Positions 1-14,100 of a DNA stretch of 64,000 nucleotides are shown piece after piece; position 1 is the first letter of the stretch, and each line of letters begins with the position of its first letter. The DNA lies in assembly GCA_947568835.1 (NCBI GenBank), contig OX387606.1:23983111-24047110 (forward strand), given 5' to 3'. The notes under the pieces were generated by a model. It saw only the letters and a program-made list of their open reading frames with translations, ran no database searches and was not told the origin of the DNA. Origin of the DNA: Protonemura montana. Taxonomy: Eukaryota; Arthropoda; Insecta; Plecoptera; Nemouridae. Position numbers and translations under genes: made by a program.

Positions 1-1080
1 TAAAGGTTCAATAAAAAAAAAATATATCTATATCTATATATGCAAAGGGAAACATATAAATTGCCTTATACCTACCTTGCCTTACCTTGCCGAAGTTTCA
101 CCAGGAAGAAGAAACGAGGAATGAGGAAAGCAGGTATCCAGAATACATCGTGGAGGAACAAAGAGTCTACGCACAATTCCAGGCGTGAGATCTTTAACAT
201 TTATAACGAGTGATTATTCATTCAAGATATACATCATCGTACGTAGATAACATGATTATAGTACTTCAGAATGGCGGTGAGGCCACCGTTCGCTCGTGCG
301 GGTCTCGTCATTCGCAGCGGTCGCCTTTGACACATTTATTGCTTACAATTTCTGTATAGATTTAACAATCATGCATTAAGTTAACCAGCAAGTTAATGGC
401 TGAGAAATATCTTGATAGAATTGACATTATTATTATTTATTCTGGGTTTTGTGACGTGAAGAGGTATTTCTAAACAGTACGATTATTTCGAACAAGAACT
501 ATACAACAGCTAAAATCATAGTCAGTGACTGAAGAAAGAAAGCGAATCAATTCAGAGGTCAAACGTGAATTATTACTAATAATGCTTCCGCAGATTTTTA
601 CGATTGATTTTCAAGGTAGTTTTTAAAATGCGACTCACATTTTCGCGTCAACTTTTTCGCGGTTAAAGGCAGTTAGCAAACATATAGAAATGGAAATCTA
701 CTACGTCAAAACACTCCCAAAAAACGGCTACGGTAATAATAAAAATAGTAATTTGATTTTTGTCTGAAAAATAACAGCTACATAATATCAAGTTCTTTGA
801 TAAACATTTATTTTCTTTGCTATTGACAGGCCAACAATTCGGGAGGGTGGCCGGAATCGTTCGCATGCCGAATGTGTCCAAGTGAAATGGCTTGTGTTTG
901 CTTTATTTAATAATTATATTGTCTGTTTACCCCGATAAATATTGTCAACACGCACGTGAACATCTACAGAATAGGGAGAAGACGTAATAGTTTGAAGTCG
1001 AAACTCCTAAACAGTGACTATCATTGGTGCGATCTGGATTCACCTTCCGAACAAAAACCAAACAAACTAATATCCTATTA
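1..1080. other. No gene recognised
   Basis: AT-rich sequence downstream of endophilin-A with short frames only. I see no exon, RNA gene or clear repeat. Confidence 0.5.
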
Positions 1081-1082
1081 GG

Positions 1083-1262
1083 ATGAAATCTTATTTAAAT
1101 TGCAAACGCTTGCAATGCGCGGGGTATTTTATTATTAACAACACTATAACCGTCTCAAAAATTGATGCCCAAACGCGGATACGACAGGTGTAGACCGGGT
1201 TTCGAGTCCGCGTTTGGGCATCAATTTTTGAGACGGTTATAGTGTTGTTAATAATAATAAAA
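1083..1262. repeat. tRNA-SINE inverted dimer
   Basis: The left half is the SINE 3' tail in minus orientation (from GATGAAATCTTATTTAAATT). The right half is a 5'-truncated plus-oriented SINE with box-B-like GGTTTCGAGTCC. The arms around AACACTATAACCGTCTC and its complement form a hairpin of nearly 50 bp per arm. Confidence 0.8.
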
Positions 1263-1646
1263 AAAAAAACTAATATCCTGTTGGCATCGAATCAATTGGC
1301 AAACTTAAAAGGTAACTACAACAGGTTCGAGCAGCACCCACAGGTAAAAAGCTTTTTCACAACTTGCGGTTGGTCGTTCTTTGCACAACAGAAATGATAT
1401 GGACTTACCTAACAGAAGTGATCTAATCGTAAAAGCCAGCCGCCCGAAACTGCAAGCTCTTTGTGCTCAAAATACGCCTCTGAAAAACACTCTCTGGCCA
1501 CCGCCGAGTCAAATCGAGATGCAAAGGAATTTCTCATCGTAATCATACCGTCGGCTACATTACTTTTAGAATCTAGTATTATATTATATGTTCGTATTGT
1601 AATCTCTTTAAATTTATTATATTCAAGCATCATTTCATGATCATTG

Positions 1647-1674
1647 ATATTATTATTATTATTATTATTATTAA
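1647..1674. repeat. (ATT)n microsatellite
   Basis: About nine ATT units. Confidence 0.9.
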
Positions 1675-1997
1675 ATAGTTATTACTTTACGCTCTTCTCT
1701 AACCTTAAAAACCGCTTTAACAACAGTTGACTCTTGACCGCTTTCGACGAAACCAAACATACGCAGCTCTAACACTACAACTAAAAGCTCGGGAAAACAA
1801 AAATATAAATCTCCTTACACTTGACTACAATACTTAACAACAGTCAACAATGTACATTATCTTTGCCTTAAAATATATATTTACATCCGCATCACGATAA
1901 TGACTGTGAGGCCCATCGATCGGTAACTGAACTTAAAAAAGTAGGGTTAGGTTAGGTTAAGAGGGTCGGTGAGGCATGGACGACAACACGCCACGCG

Positions 1998-2003
1998 TTT
2001 ATT
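1998..2003 (-). terminator. Likely polyadenylation signal of endophilin-A
   Basis: AATAAA on the minus strand about 170 nt beyond the endophilin stop codon, a plausible 3' UTR length. Confidence 0.45.
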
Positions 2004-2171
2004 TTATACACACCTAATACCTATTTAAATGGCACATCTATCAGAGAGTGGATTATTAACTACCGATTAACATCTAAACACGGGAATGGCCCCGAACGGC
2101 TTGGGGGACGAGCGTTGAGAGAAAAGAATCTGAAGTCGGCTGCGAAATCACGGTGCTACCTGCCGCGGGGC

Positions 2172-5100
2172 TTAGGGGAGAGCGACGACCACCTGCACGT
2201 ACGACTGCGGGAAGTAGCCCGTCTTGCCGTTGACGCTCCCCTCGAACCAGTTCTCGTCGATCTTGTTGATCAGCGTTATAGTGTCGCCCTCCTGCAAGCA
2301 AATACAGAGTTTAAGCATCAAGTTTTTAGGTTAAAGGTATAGGCTTAGAGTTCTTTTCTCTAAGGTATAGGAGCTTATAGGTACAAGTTTAAGGTAAGGC
2401 TAAGTTAAGTTAGGTTCAGTAATGTTTAAGCGTTGAAGGTTAGAGTTATATAGGTAATGTTAAAGGGCCAGCGTTAATGTGCGACGTTTTAATGATTACA
2501 TGGGCCGGCAACAGGTGGTAACAAAGTTTTGAGTCCCCGCTTGGACATCAATTTTTGAGACGGTTATAGTGTTGATAATAATAAAATACCCCGTGCATTG
2601 CAAGCGTTTGCAATTTAAATAAGATTTCATCTAAATAAATCTCGTGCATCGCCACGGCTTTGGATGCTTTCGAGCGGTGGTTACCTTGAATCCGAGCTCG
2701 CCAGGGTTCTCTGGCTCGAAGTCGTAGATGGCCGTGCACGACGGACCTTTGGTCATCGGAGTCCGAGCTGGCGAACGCATCGGAGACGGCAGCGGAGACG
2801 CTAGAGTAACACAGACGTCAGGAACCAGTGGTGTAGTCGAGGGTATACGCGGGTATACGCCGTATACCCAAAAAAAATTTTGACACCGAGCGTATACCCA
2901 AAAAAATATACAGGGTATACGCCCAATAAATACTCTTTGCAAAACTTTAAAATGCGTTTTGCAACGACAATTCTTAATCTCCCTACAACCTGCACTATAA
3001 AAACTCGAAAAGCAAAGTTTATTCCGAAAAGTGGGGTAGTCCGTGTATGGTAGCGGTTCGTATGATCTGGATGGGTATGCAATGGTTTTTCCAAGCAGTC
3101 AACGTACTCATTCAACCCACCCGAGGAAAGCGCGATTGCAGCTACCCCAACACCAAGTAGTAGTTTTAGTGTTGATAGGAATGAACTATCTATGAACTAT
3201 AAACTAGTGAATAGACTAAAGGTAAAGAATTAGAAACACCCCCCACCCAGTACCTAACCTAGTGATGACCACGGCATTTGGAACTCACAGCCTGATAGCC
3301 CAGCGTATACCCAAGAAAAAATGTAGGACTACACCACTGGTCAGGACCGAACAAAGACTGCTTGTCTGGGACCGTTGGGGCTCACTTCACAAAGCTGATT
3401 CAACATTTTTCAGGAGTTCAGTTCATTCATTGAGGAAATTAACGAACAGCAAAAGCTAATTTTGTTCTCACACTAACTGATTTACAGAGATACAATTTCA
3501 GTGACTTGCATTACTGGAAATTGACAGCCAGAATTTTGCAAATTTAAAGTTGGACTGCAAATGGGAATACGGGTACTTTGACTTGGTTGACCAGCTGAGT
3601 TGATTATTTAAAAAAAAATTACTTAAAACAAGAGATTTATAACAGGATTGCACATTCATTGCACCCAATATAATGTTCGGAAGCTCCAGAGTCGATCGAG
3701 TAGATACGACAAACAAATTGTCGGGCGTTATCTCCGGCATGAGGAAGCAAAACCAAACGTTAACCTCAAGTAGTAACAAGTCATCTCATAAAAACTTTAT
3801 CTACAATTTTTACATAATCGCCATTTTGATCAAGTGACGATTTGAATTTGTTGCCACCAGACAAAATCTAAAGAAAAATCAAATGGCCAACATGATATTG
3901 GGTGTAATTTAATGAGTCTATTGATCTAGCGGAACATCTTTCATGTGCTCCAGAATAAATAAAATACGTATTGAATGTTAAACATCAAATAATCATAACA
4001 AGGGAGTTTGACGATAATTAAAAATCAAAAGCAAACACATATACAAAGACAGGAAAGAAATGCACGGAACTAAACAAAGACACAAAAGTATTTTCACAAT
4101 GAGAAGCATCAGTCAATCTTGCCATCCCAACTGATTTTAATTAGAGTTTAAGTCGCTAGACTGCGAGATCGGCCTGGTGGTCCTAACAGTGAAAACACCG
4201 AGCTACCCTCGTCCTAACGGCGACAGTTATTTGGGCAAACGTCGTGCAGATATCGGTCCATTAGCCTGCGAGGAGTCATGCAACTACAGAAAGTCGGAGG
4301 GTTACCATTGGTGGAGCGCGCCTCTTGCCCTGGCGGGAAAAGCTCCAGCTGGCTGGGCTTAGCGTGCACTGGCGTAGAAGCCTGAGAAGAGCCTGGTCGA
4401 CGCCCACGCAATGCCACAGTTAGTCACGGTACAAAACACAGGGGGCCCGGGATGCCAGCAGGAAGATCACCGAGGGAAAATTGTTTCTAGACTCATGTCT
4501 ACTTAACCTAACATTAGCACTAGTTTTAACAAAAACTATTTCAACTGGTTTTTGAATGCTAAGCGAAGAACAGCTAAATTTCCCGCTGTTTCGTAACTTG
4601 TACTAGTTACTTCTTCAAAGGCCAATAATAAACCAAACGTAACGACTGCTTTCACTTGATGTAAACTTAGCACTAGTTTTAACAAAAACAATTTTTCCGT
4701 TCACATAATCGGTTAGTTAGTAAAAAAACGCCAATTTGTTCGGGATTTTATTTCAGAAAATACAACATCTATAAGATTTTAGTTAGTGACCCTGATTATT
4801 TTATTTAGATGCATTTAGGAAGCTTGAACTTGGTAATTGTTATAATTTTTTGTGGATCTTTTGTTATCAGAAAATTGTCAGGACTGCTCTTACCCTTGAT
4901 AAAGTAACAGGTACAAGTTACGAAACGTTGGGAAATTTAGTTGTTCTTTAGTTAGCATTCAAAACCCAGTTGAAATAGTTTTTGTCATCATCAGGGGATC
5001 TCAACTTAGAAGAGTTTATGGGCAGGTCAATTTCAAGATCATTTTGCACCTGGTATGTAAGTGTTCACCTGACACTCACGGGACAAAAAGCAAACCGCTG

Positions 5101-8100
5101 GGGTTGTTTCAAGTGTTTCAACCACACCTTGGCGTGCAGGTAAAATAACTGGACCTTCTGCTGGCAGCCCGCGGAGCCCGAGACAATTTTACAAGACAAT
5201 AACAAAGCACCAGCAACGAGGGCAAAAAAAAAAACCAAACCAGAGAAAAAGAGTGGAGATGTCAGGCAATTAATGCGTTTTGAAACCATGTAATGTATGG
5301 TGGGTTCATGTCCAATGTCCATGAAATATTGACATGTTTAGAATGTTTTATAACTTGTACTTTTAACGAACAGTAGAAGCTTGTAGTTGCATAGACCTGA
5401 AACCGTTGAGTGCAGGTTATAGGTAGAGAAACAACGTTAATGTTACAGTCTCTGCGTGAAAGATGGCCACCAAATGACTACCTTACCGACAAAAATGCAG
5501 AGTACCGGTACATCACGTTAAGTGGAGCCACTGTCGTATGAAATTTAATTTCGATATTTCTCGTAGGTTAACTCGCTTTTGAGACTTTTCATGTTCAAAA
5601 AATTTCCATCAATGTTTACCTCAACGATTGATATACAAGTAACGATATTAAAAAGCGAGTAACCAACGAGAAATATCGAAATTAAATTTCATATGACAGT
5701 GGCTCCACTTAACTTGACGTTCCGGTACTCTGCATTTTTGTCGATAAGGTAGTCATTTGGCGGCCATCTTTCACGCTGGGACTGTAACATTGACGTTGTT
5801 TCTCTACCTATAACCTGCACTCAACGCTGAAACTGTGTTGCATGTTAAGATTGTTGATGAATGCTGTGAATTAGTAGATTAGTTGTAGAGAGTAGAAGGA
5901 GAAGTCAGTACGGCAAGAAAGAGAGGTTGGTTGTGAAAGGACAGCAGAGCAAAGGTACAGACAGAGATACAGAACTTGCGACAACCAGATGGTACAGACA
6001 AGTAAACAAAGGAGACACAGAGGTCCCGATGCAGGAGCCAGGATCGACAAACGCAGACAGGACGTGGCAAGGCGAGGCCATAGAGTGACGTCAGATGTAC
6101 GAGCTTTCCGAGAGACAATTTGAAAACATTCGCGCAAGTCATTACCAAGCATCTTCATTGCCAAATAAAATAATTATAAAAACTAGATTTTGCTCTGTAC
6201 CTTCTATTAGTTACAAGGTAAACATTTTCTAATCTATTTTGATTGTTGACAAAGATCAGGAAAAAGAAGTATGTTTGTTACGTTGAACCTGGCGACAGGA
6301 AGATAATGAAGCAGAGATATTAGTAACGACTTGAAATCTACTTGAGCCGCAGCTACAATGGCACATTTACGCTGTTACCACCACCGCGAGGAGAAAGAAA
6401 ATACAATTCCCAGCAACGTTAACGAGCCCCCATCGATTTGCTGCCACCGACAAGTTCCCTGCGTTCCCCCGGCGGAGACGTTCTCGCCTGCACGGCTACC
6501 GACCTGTCGGCTTGGGCGGGTATCGCGGCGCGATCTGCCACGAGTCGCGTTGAGTCTGAGAGGCACGACTCTGCGCCGCCTGCCACGGATCGGGGTCGGG
6601 GTGGAGGGAAGGGGGCCCACCGTACTGACCCGACGTGGTCGGGGGATTCGAGGGGGACAGACCCGCACCGTTCATCCCCTCGGTGATCCCCTCGATGTTC
6701 AGGTCTGCCAACGTCTTCGGCGTGAACTCCGACTTGGGTCGGTTGGCAGCCTCGTCGCGTCTGAAACATCGAGCCGGCGTCGGCGTTAGTTGCCGAGCGG
6801 AAAGCCATGGCTTTGGAGTTTAGCTGTGAGGTCTGTTTGTTCATTGATTGGAAACAGAACGTAGCCGGTTGAACCTGTGCTAGGACTTCAAAATGTAAAT
6901 GAAAATGAAAATGTACCTCTCTAGGTACAATAGTGACATGGGCCATCAAGCCTTCTTGTACCTCCCTAGGTACAATAGCAACATGGGCCATCAAGCCTTC
7001 TTGTACCTCCCTGGGTACAATAGCGACATGGGCCATCAAGCCTTCTTGTACCTCCCTATGTACAATAGCGACATGGGCCATCAAGCCTTCTTGTACCTCC
7101 CTAGGTACAATAGCAACATGGGCCATCAAGCCTTCTTGTACCTCCCTAGGTACAATAGCGACATGGGCCATCAAGCCTTCTTGTACCTCCCTGGGTACAA
7201 TAGCGACATGGGCCACCAAGCCTTCTTATACCTCCCTAGGTACAATAGCGACATGGGCCACCAAGCCTTCTTGTACCTCCCTAGGTACAATAGTGACATG
7301 GGCCACCAAGCCTTCTTGGCCCGATCAATTAGATTGTGGAATGCGCTGCCCCACGATATAATGACTACATTTCCAAAAAATGTGAAATACTACTGTAAAT
7401 TTATAAACTAACCACAAAATTCTACGTAATTCTATTATAAACACTATAAACACAATTTTAATTCTATTAGCCTCAGATAATTATTGTAATACCAAAGCTA
7501 TTAATAAACAAATAAATAAATAAATTGACTAGTAAAGACCTCTAGCAGTTGGTGCCTTGGTCTTGGCCAAGTAGTAAAAGTAGGTCTAGTAGGATTTGAC
7601 GTGACATGGTTTATCCTTTGTTTGGCTAAATTATTACATAAGAGGCCTACAAGATTGTAGCACTTTGTTTAAATGAGGGACATAGCACGTCATAGCGGGA
7701 CACAAGGCAGCGAGGGTCACGTCCAAGATTCAACGCCACTTCACTCACTTCTCGTTGAGGATTTCGACCAGGTCTTTGAGAATCACCGTACACTGCTCGT
7801 GATATTCCACGAGCCCCTCGGCAAAGGTGGCCAGCTGTGATATTTGTTCCACCTGTTGGCAAGAGACAAGAGTTACTCACTTACTATGAATTTAAAAATG
7901 ACCAACATTGATGTATTTCCAAGCACGCAACTATTTAACTATGTATTGCTATTGGCTTCATATATATATATCACATATATTGTGTATGTTCAGACAATTT
8001 GCATATCAACTGGGCAATTGTAAAAGAAATTGATTTATTATTATTATTATAAGATTTGTTGAAGAGTATCATGAAGATCCGGCCTGCTTTGGTCACACAT

Positions 8101-11100
8101 GATCAAGTTTTAAATTAAAAAACCAGGTTCAAGCAACAGTAGTCAAGTCTTTGGAACACATTTAGAACAAAAGCACGAGAGTTCCATTCTAATTTGAATG
8201 ACAGATTAGGTTAGGTTAGGTTAGGTTAGGTTATTTAAGTAATTTTCAAGCAAGGGATGTACAAGTAAAAAATGATAAAATAATCTCAGAAGTAGAAGTT
8301 TGGAGCAAGTTACAAACATCAAACACAAAATCAAAATTCATTTGCTGTAGTAGCGACAGATTCAAACTAGCATTGGAGAGATACAAGACAAATGTAGGAA
8401 AGTATTCATTTCTGGGAGATGCAACAAAGAAGTTGAATAAGTTGGGAGGGAAAATACTCCTTGCATGGCTGGACTCTGTACAGATTTTCAAAGCAAGGAT
8501 TGGGGCAGGTGTAAAAGATGGAACAGTGTAACTCTGTCGTATGAATATTGGATATGTTTGATACTGATATAAATGAATTGTAACCCAGTGTAATGAACTG
8601 AAATCAATAATAATAATAATAATAAGAAGAACTCACGTCGTTCTCGAGCAAGTTGTACATGCCCATCTGAGCGAGGTGCAAAGACTCCGCAAATTTGTCT
8701 TCCGATTGTTTGATTTCCTCATCTGTAAAATTGCCACCTGTGGGAATAACGCCACAAAGACCGAAGCGAAATAAAAATTAAAATAAAATACAAACAAGCA
8801 AAATGGAAACAATAAAACAAGTAAAATCACTCGTCAGAATTCTAAAACGTTGGCGTCTACTAATGAACGAAATCAATCAAGTTAAAAAAATCAGAATTGA
8901 GCTACAAACAAATGGCTATAAAAGAGTCTTTCGATGGAATATTTTATTGAGTAGTTCCATTCGTAAGTAAGTTAAGAACTAAGTACATCTAGAGAAACAA
9001 AACGAGGTAAAATGCTAAAAGTTGCCAATAAAAATAACCACATAATACAAAGTGAATAAAAGCAAAAATGAAAGCAATTGAGTTAAAACAAGAATTTATT
9101 ACAACTTCAAATCAGGCACTGACTCAAATGCATGTACAGACAATTTGAAATTCAATTTAGTACAAAATTTTCAATCAGAATTCTGACATCGAAATGTTTT
9201 AACCTCAAGCGATATTCAATTTCAAAAGGTGTACGATCGAGAGAATGGTTTTCTGACGCAAAGGTGCAATCGTCAAATTGATCAACAGGATTTCGGTCGT
9301 ATTGTCAGTGTGCTTGTAGTATGTGAACTGATAGTACGCTACAAAAACTACGTACAAGAACTTATAAGGAAAGCGAAAACCTCTCCGAAAGAACCAATAG
9401 TTCCAACAACGTGCTAATTATAAAGCAGAAACCGAAACATAATCGTGTACCACAAGACGTTAGAAGCAAAACTAAAAACTAAAATAAACATTCGAGAGAC
9501 AGTCACAAGTTTTCGTGCCTACCCCTAAACCAAGCATGCTTGGGAGTGGGGAAAGGGTGGATTAGTGGCTCCACGTTTAGTAGTTAAACGGTTGATTAGT
9601 GTGAGAGAAAAACAGCTAGGGTCAATTGTACAAAGGAAGTGGAACTACTTTTTTCACACATTTCTGGCCAGTAAAATTGTAGGGCAATCAATTACCTGGC
9701 AAAATATCTAACAAAGTCAAAAATTGAATAAAGATCTATCACCACTTACAAAGGGCAAATATGATCCATCACATGTTATTCTAATTTGATTATCTTGCAA
9801 TCTTTGAATATCTTGGAGAACATACAGTCCAGTTAAAAGATAAAGTTTGTGAATTTTTTTCTCTCGTTTTCATATGCTGATTTGGCATCCGACCAGTGAA
9901 TGAACGTGTTTGGTTGGATGGCAAAGTGCCGTTGGAGGCGTGTTCGTGGGCAGGATGCGGAATTTGAGGGCAGCGTGGTTTAAGGGCAGGACGGAACACG
10001 TACCGGGGGTGCCCGCGGGGCTCTTAGCTGGGCTCCCGTAGTTGGGGGCACTCAGGCCGCTGCCTCCTGCCTTTTTACCACTGCCCGGATGCCCTGCCCC
10101 GTCACAAACGGTTGGTCAATACAGTTTACACACTCGACTATCAGGCCAGTTTTTCCGTCACGAGATATCTAGGTTAAAATGGTTGACCTATGCAGCCTTT
10201 CGGAAGCTTCGGACCATAAAAGCTATGACTCGGATGAGTTGCTACGTCGGCTAGGTCAGCCGTTTTAACTCGTCGAGTTCGTGGCGGAAACACTGCTGTG
10301 TCGTAGTTAGTTAATAATAAAGAGCAAGAGAGAGGGAAATTAGAACGAGAAACATGGCATTGTTAAGGAATACAACGACTTACACACAAAATTTTGGGTT
10401 AGTTTGAGAGTTACCAAGCCAGAAGGCTGGTCAATATGCTCAACCATATTGACACATTACTTTGTAAACACTTATCAGAGAAATGCTTTACAGCAAATGG
10501 CAGACGCTGTTAAAAAAGTAATAGTAAGAGAAATAATTTTTTTTTTTTAGCTTTGTTAATAATAATCAGATATTTCAGTTTAAAAAATGTTGTACATTTA
10601 TGACTCTGCACTGCAATTAAAACTGGTGGTGAAAACAACGTGACCAGCCGATGCATGGTAATCAAGATTAAAGTCAACAAATTATTCCACAGGCGTGCAT
10701 TAACGATAGTCAGTCAAGTGTTTTTACTACACATGCTGTTCTAGCTAAGGCCTGGCCGTGGCGATTGCGTCCTGAAAGTGTACCTATAACGCTCGGAATT
10801 ATACAGATGTCACTCTAGGCCGCTAAATTGTGATCTGAATTCACGAAGTTCTCTTGTACAAGGTCGTTTAGAGAGCAAAAGTTTATCATTTTCAGAAGTA
10901 CATAACCAAGAAGAAGAAAAGAAACGATTAGTTTTTTTTTAAATTGACAAGTCAAACGCTTCTGTACGATTTCAACAGAGATTTGAGTCAGACTAGCGTG
11001 ATTTTTGTAACGTAACGATATTTACCTTTGGCCTGTTTCCTCCGCTTACAGTCGAAGTCAAGTCTGCGACCTTGCAGCTTCTTTCGATGGTGCTGTAAAG

Positions 11101-14100
11101 CGACAACGACGTATTAATCACGGTCTCATTTCACTGTTTCTGCATCAAATCTGCCTCGAAATTTCAATGCGCTAAGATTATTTAATCAACCCACCATGAC
11201 TTCTTTGAGGTCCTTGGTCTGTAGATGGTGGAGCGGTTCCAAGAAGTTTTGCTTGATGTTGTCGTCCAGGGAATACTTGACGTCGGCCATCTGCTTCATC
11301 GATTCGCCCATTTCCACCAGCGCCACCCCTGATTCCGAGCATTAACACAGGGCATTAACTTCTTGCACAAAACGCGTGGAAGGCAACTGAAACTCGCACA
11401 CGACTTCCTACAAGACTTACAAGATTTCAAGCACCTCGAGGCATAAGTTAGCCACTAAAACCTTGCAGACCCCTTGCAATGCGACAAAACAATAAAGTTA
11501 CTCTTGCCCAGCATCAGCAGTTTATTACAATGATATAATGAAAGGGTGGGTAAAATGAGGGTCTCAATTTTTTATGGCAAATTAAAAAAAGTCGCTGCTA
11601 ACAAGTAAATCTGGACCAGACCAGTGGCATAACCCCACTTTTCAGATGTGACACCTCCGAAATGCTGGGCACCGGTAGACTAGTTATCGAGATATTTCCA
11701 TTTTTTTTTTTTGGTTGGCTATTTCATAAAGTGGTCACAAAAACGACGACCAAACAGAGACAAAGAGACGACATCCCACTGCAGACGTCTTGGCAGTGCT
11801 CACCAAACATGCTGTCGTCTCCCAGCTTGCGTCCATAGCTGGTCATACATTCCCCTAAGACGCCCTCAGGCTGTGGGTACGTAGACGCTTTGGCTTGGCC
11901 ACTCAGCTTAGAGATGCCCTTCACGGCGGCCATCTTTGCCCGCGCCGACGGATTGGGCTGCAAGAACTCCTTGGTCTTCATTTGCAGGTCCTCGACTAGC
12001 TCGTAAGTCACGTCCGTTTTCTGCACGACGGGGTAAGACGCAAGCATTAGCCGATATTGATGGAGTGGTCATCTGTCATGCACAATTTCAAGCAAAGAAG
12101 GCATGCAAAGACCACCTGCTCCTGGCAAATTAACAGTTCTGAAATAAGCCAAAATCTAAATCTACTAGTTTGACATTGCAGCCCCAGTCTTAACTAAACT
12201 AGCCTCACTTGCAAGCTCTGAAAAATACTACACAAGTATTAACAAGACCCATGGGGTTGTGGAGGTCACACTTGACTTCACTTGAAGGTACACTCTATCG
12301 CAGAAAATACAGGGTAATAGGCAGGTTATGAAGTTTTCTAGACGTAAAAACGCTTTCAGCCGCAGTTTGCCGCCACCTGCATTAGTCCCTTGTTCTTGGT
12401 CCCAGTTTCTCATTGTGTTTAACACTGGAGATTTATGGCGTGGGGCCCGCACATAAATATCAGATTACTGCTTTCATTAGACTCATAAATCTACCTTACT
12501 GTTAACTAGGCATGCCACAAGAAAACCATCGCTTACATATAGTACCTACACACACATTTAATACAAAGGCAGGTACGAATATCTAAGTCTGATTTGCATG
12601 TGTTTTCTTTGACAATGCAAGCAAATACTATGTACAACAATTATTTCTCCACCCCCACATGCAATGCTCGACACGTCACAACGCCCTAACCCCCGCTACC
12701 CCGGAGGCGTCGACCACTCGGCATGCCCTGCTCACCTTCTCCATGTCCATGAACTCGTCGTCCATCTGGGTGCCCTCGGCACCGCCCATCTTCTCCGTCA
12801 TGTACTGCAAAAGAAGGGACACTCTTGTCAACATGGTCGACCCTCTGGCAGGTCGCCGCCAAGGATCGCTCTCCGTCAGGGAAGAGAGCTCTCTCGTGTT
12901 GTCAGTGCGCTCGCTCGGCTCCCAGAGTAATTTGTGCGGCCAAGTGTTTCAGCGCCGAGGTATACGAGGAGTGTGGCACGATGATTTGCATGATGAATGT
13001 TGAAAGTCGACCAGTCTGGGGCTTAGTTGCATGTCGTGAAAGATTGCAGGGCTAGAGGTGATCCGATAAACGGACACCCTCCGTGGAACGAAGCTTCGGC
13101 GGACATTTCGCGAGCAAATTGGCCGTTTTGTCTCTTAACGAGGATTAACCAAAAGGACATAACGCGTTGCTATGTGATACCTACGCAATGTCTAGATTTC
13201 AGATGGGATTAGTTACGAAATGGAAGTGTTACTCTATAATGATGTTTTTAATGATGATTTAGGTCGTTTGTAGAATGGCGGTAATGGTGTGGCGGGACGC
13301 TAATGGACCAATCTACAAATAGCCGTGCAAATATTCATCGCGCGGATCGTAGGTACATCGTGCTCCGACGTGTCCGACGGCCAGCAGTATCGAACCAAAC
13401 AATTCTGTCGAACTGAATTAATTAAAATGTGCATGCGATTGCACGCGGGCTTAATGCAACCGTGCACAACGAAGCGGGCACAAAAGCAATTTAATGCTCG
13501 GTGCTCCTTGAAACGGGACGAGTTATCAGAGCACAGAGAGAAGATAATTGCTATTTGCCGCTTGGAACTATGTTCCTCACACGTGCAGTTTGCACTTAGA
13601 GGGGACGGGACGAGGATAGATTATGGGAGGAGTGATGATCAAGACAGGAACTATAAAAGGAACAGTGATTGCCCGGAGGCAGTTAGATCCAGAAAACGGT
13701 TCCTGGTTGTAAAACGTGGTAGTAGGGAACCTGAACAATTCGAGCCACGGGTTGCGTCATGACGTCGGCGAATGTACGCCATGCTATGAATGGACCAGCG
13801 TCGCGGCGCGTCGTGTGCTAGTGGCGCCGATGTGTTTGTGTTATTGATCGGCGCCCCGCGTTCGGGGTAGACGCCGACGGGCGGGGGCGTCGGAGGCGTC
13901 GGGGGGCAGCAAGGGGTGGTCGACGCGAAACTGGGTCAAGGGAGAGTACAGATCGACACTGTCGCCCCGCGCGTTCGCGAAAACCAGCGCAGAGCCTTGT
14001 CGAGTTATCCCGGCATTGATGAAAATCGGGCAAATTGACTAAAAAATGTGGGTATCGTCCGAATGACGACTCTTGAAGAGATGAGAGCAAATAGCTGAAC

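Noticed and set aside
1121-1260. CACTA-type DNA transposon from the CACTA-starting inverted repeat
   Set aside because: The inverted repeat is the SINE clamp; flanks continue into SINE tail and no 3-bp target duplication is seen.
6899-7411. Host gene for a 15-residue-repeat protein
   Set aside because: The frame ends in a LINE C-terminal signature and the array lies in an endophilin intron.
13325-13762. 145-residue open frame as a gene
   Set aside because: No recognisable domain, low complexity absent but no splice context, and it lies in endophilin intron 1.
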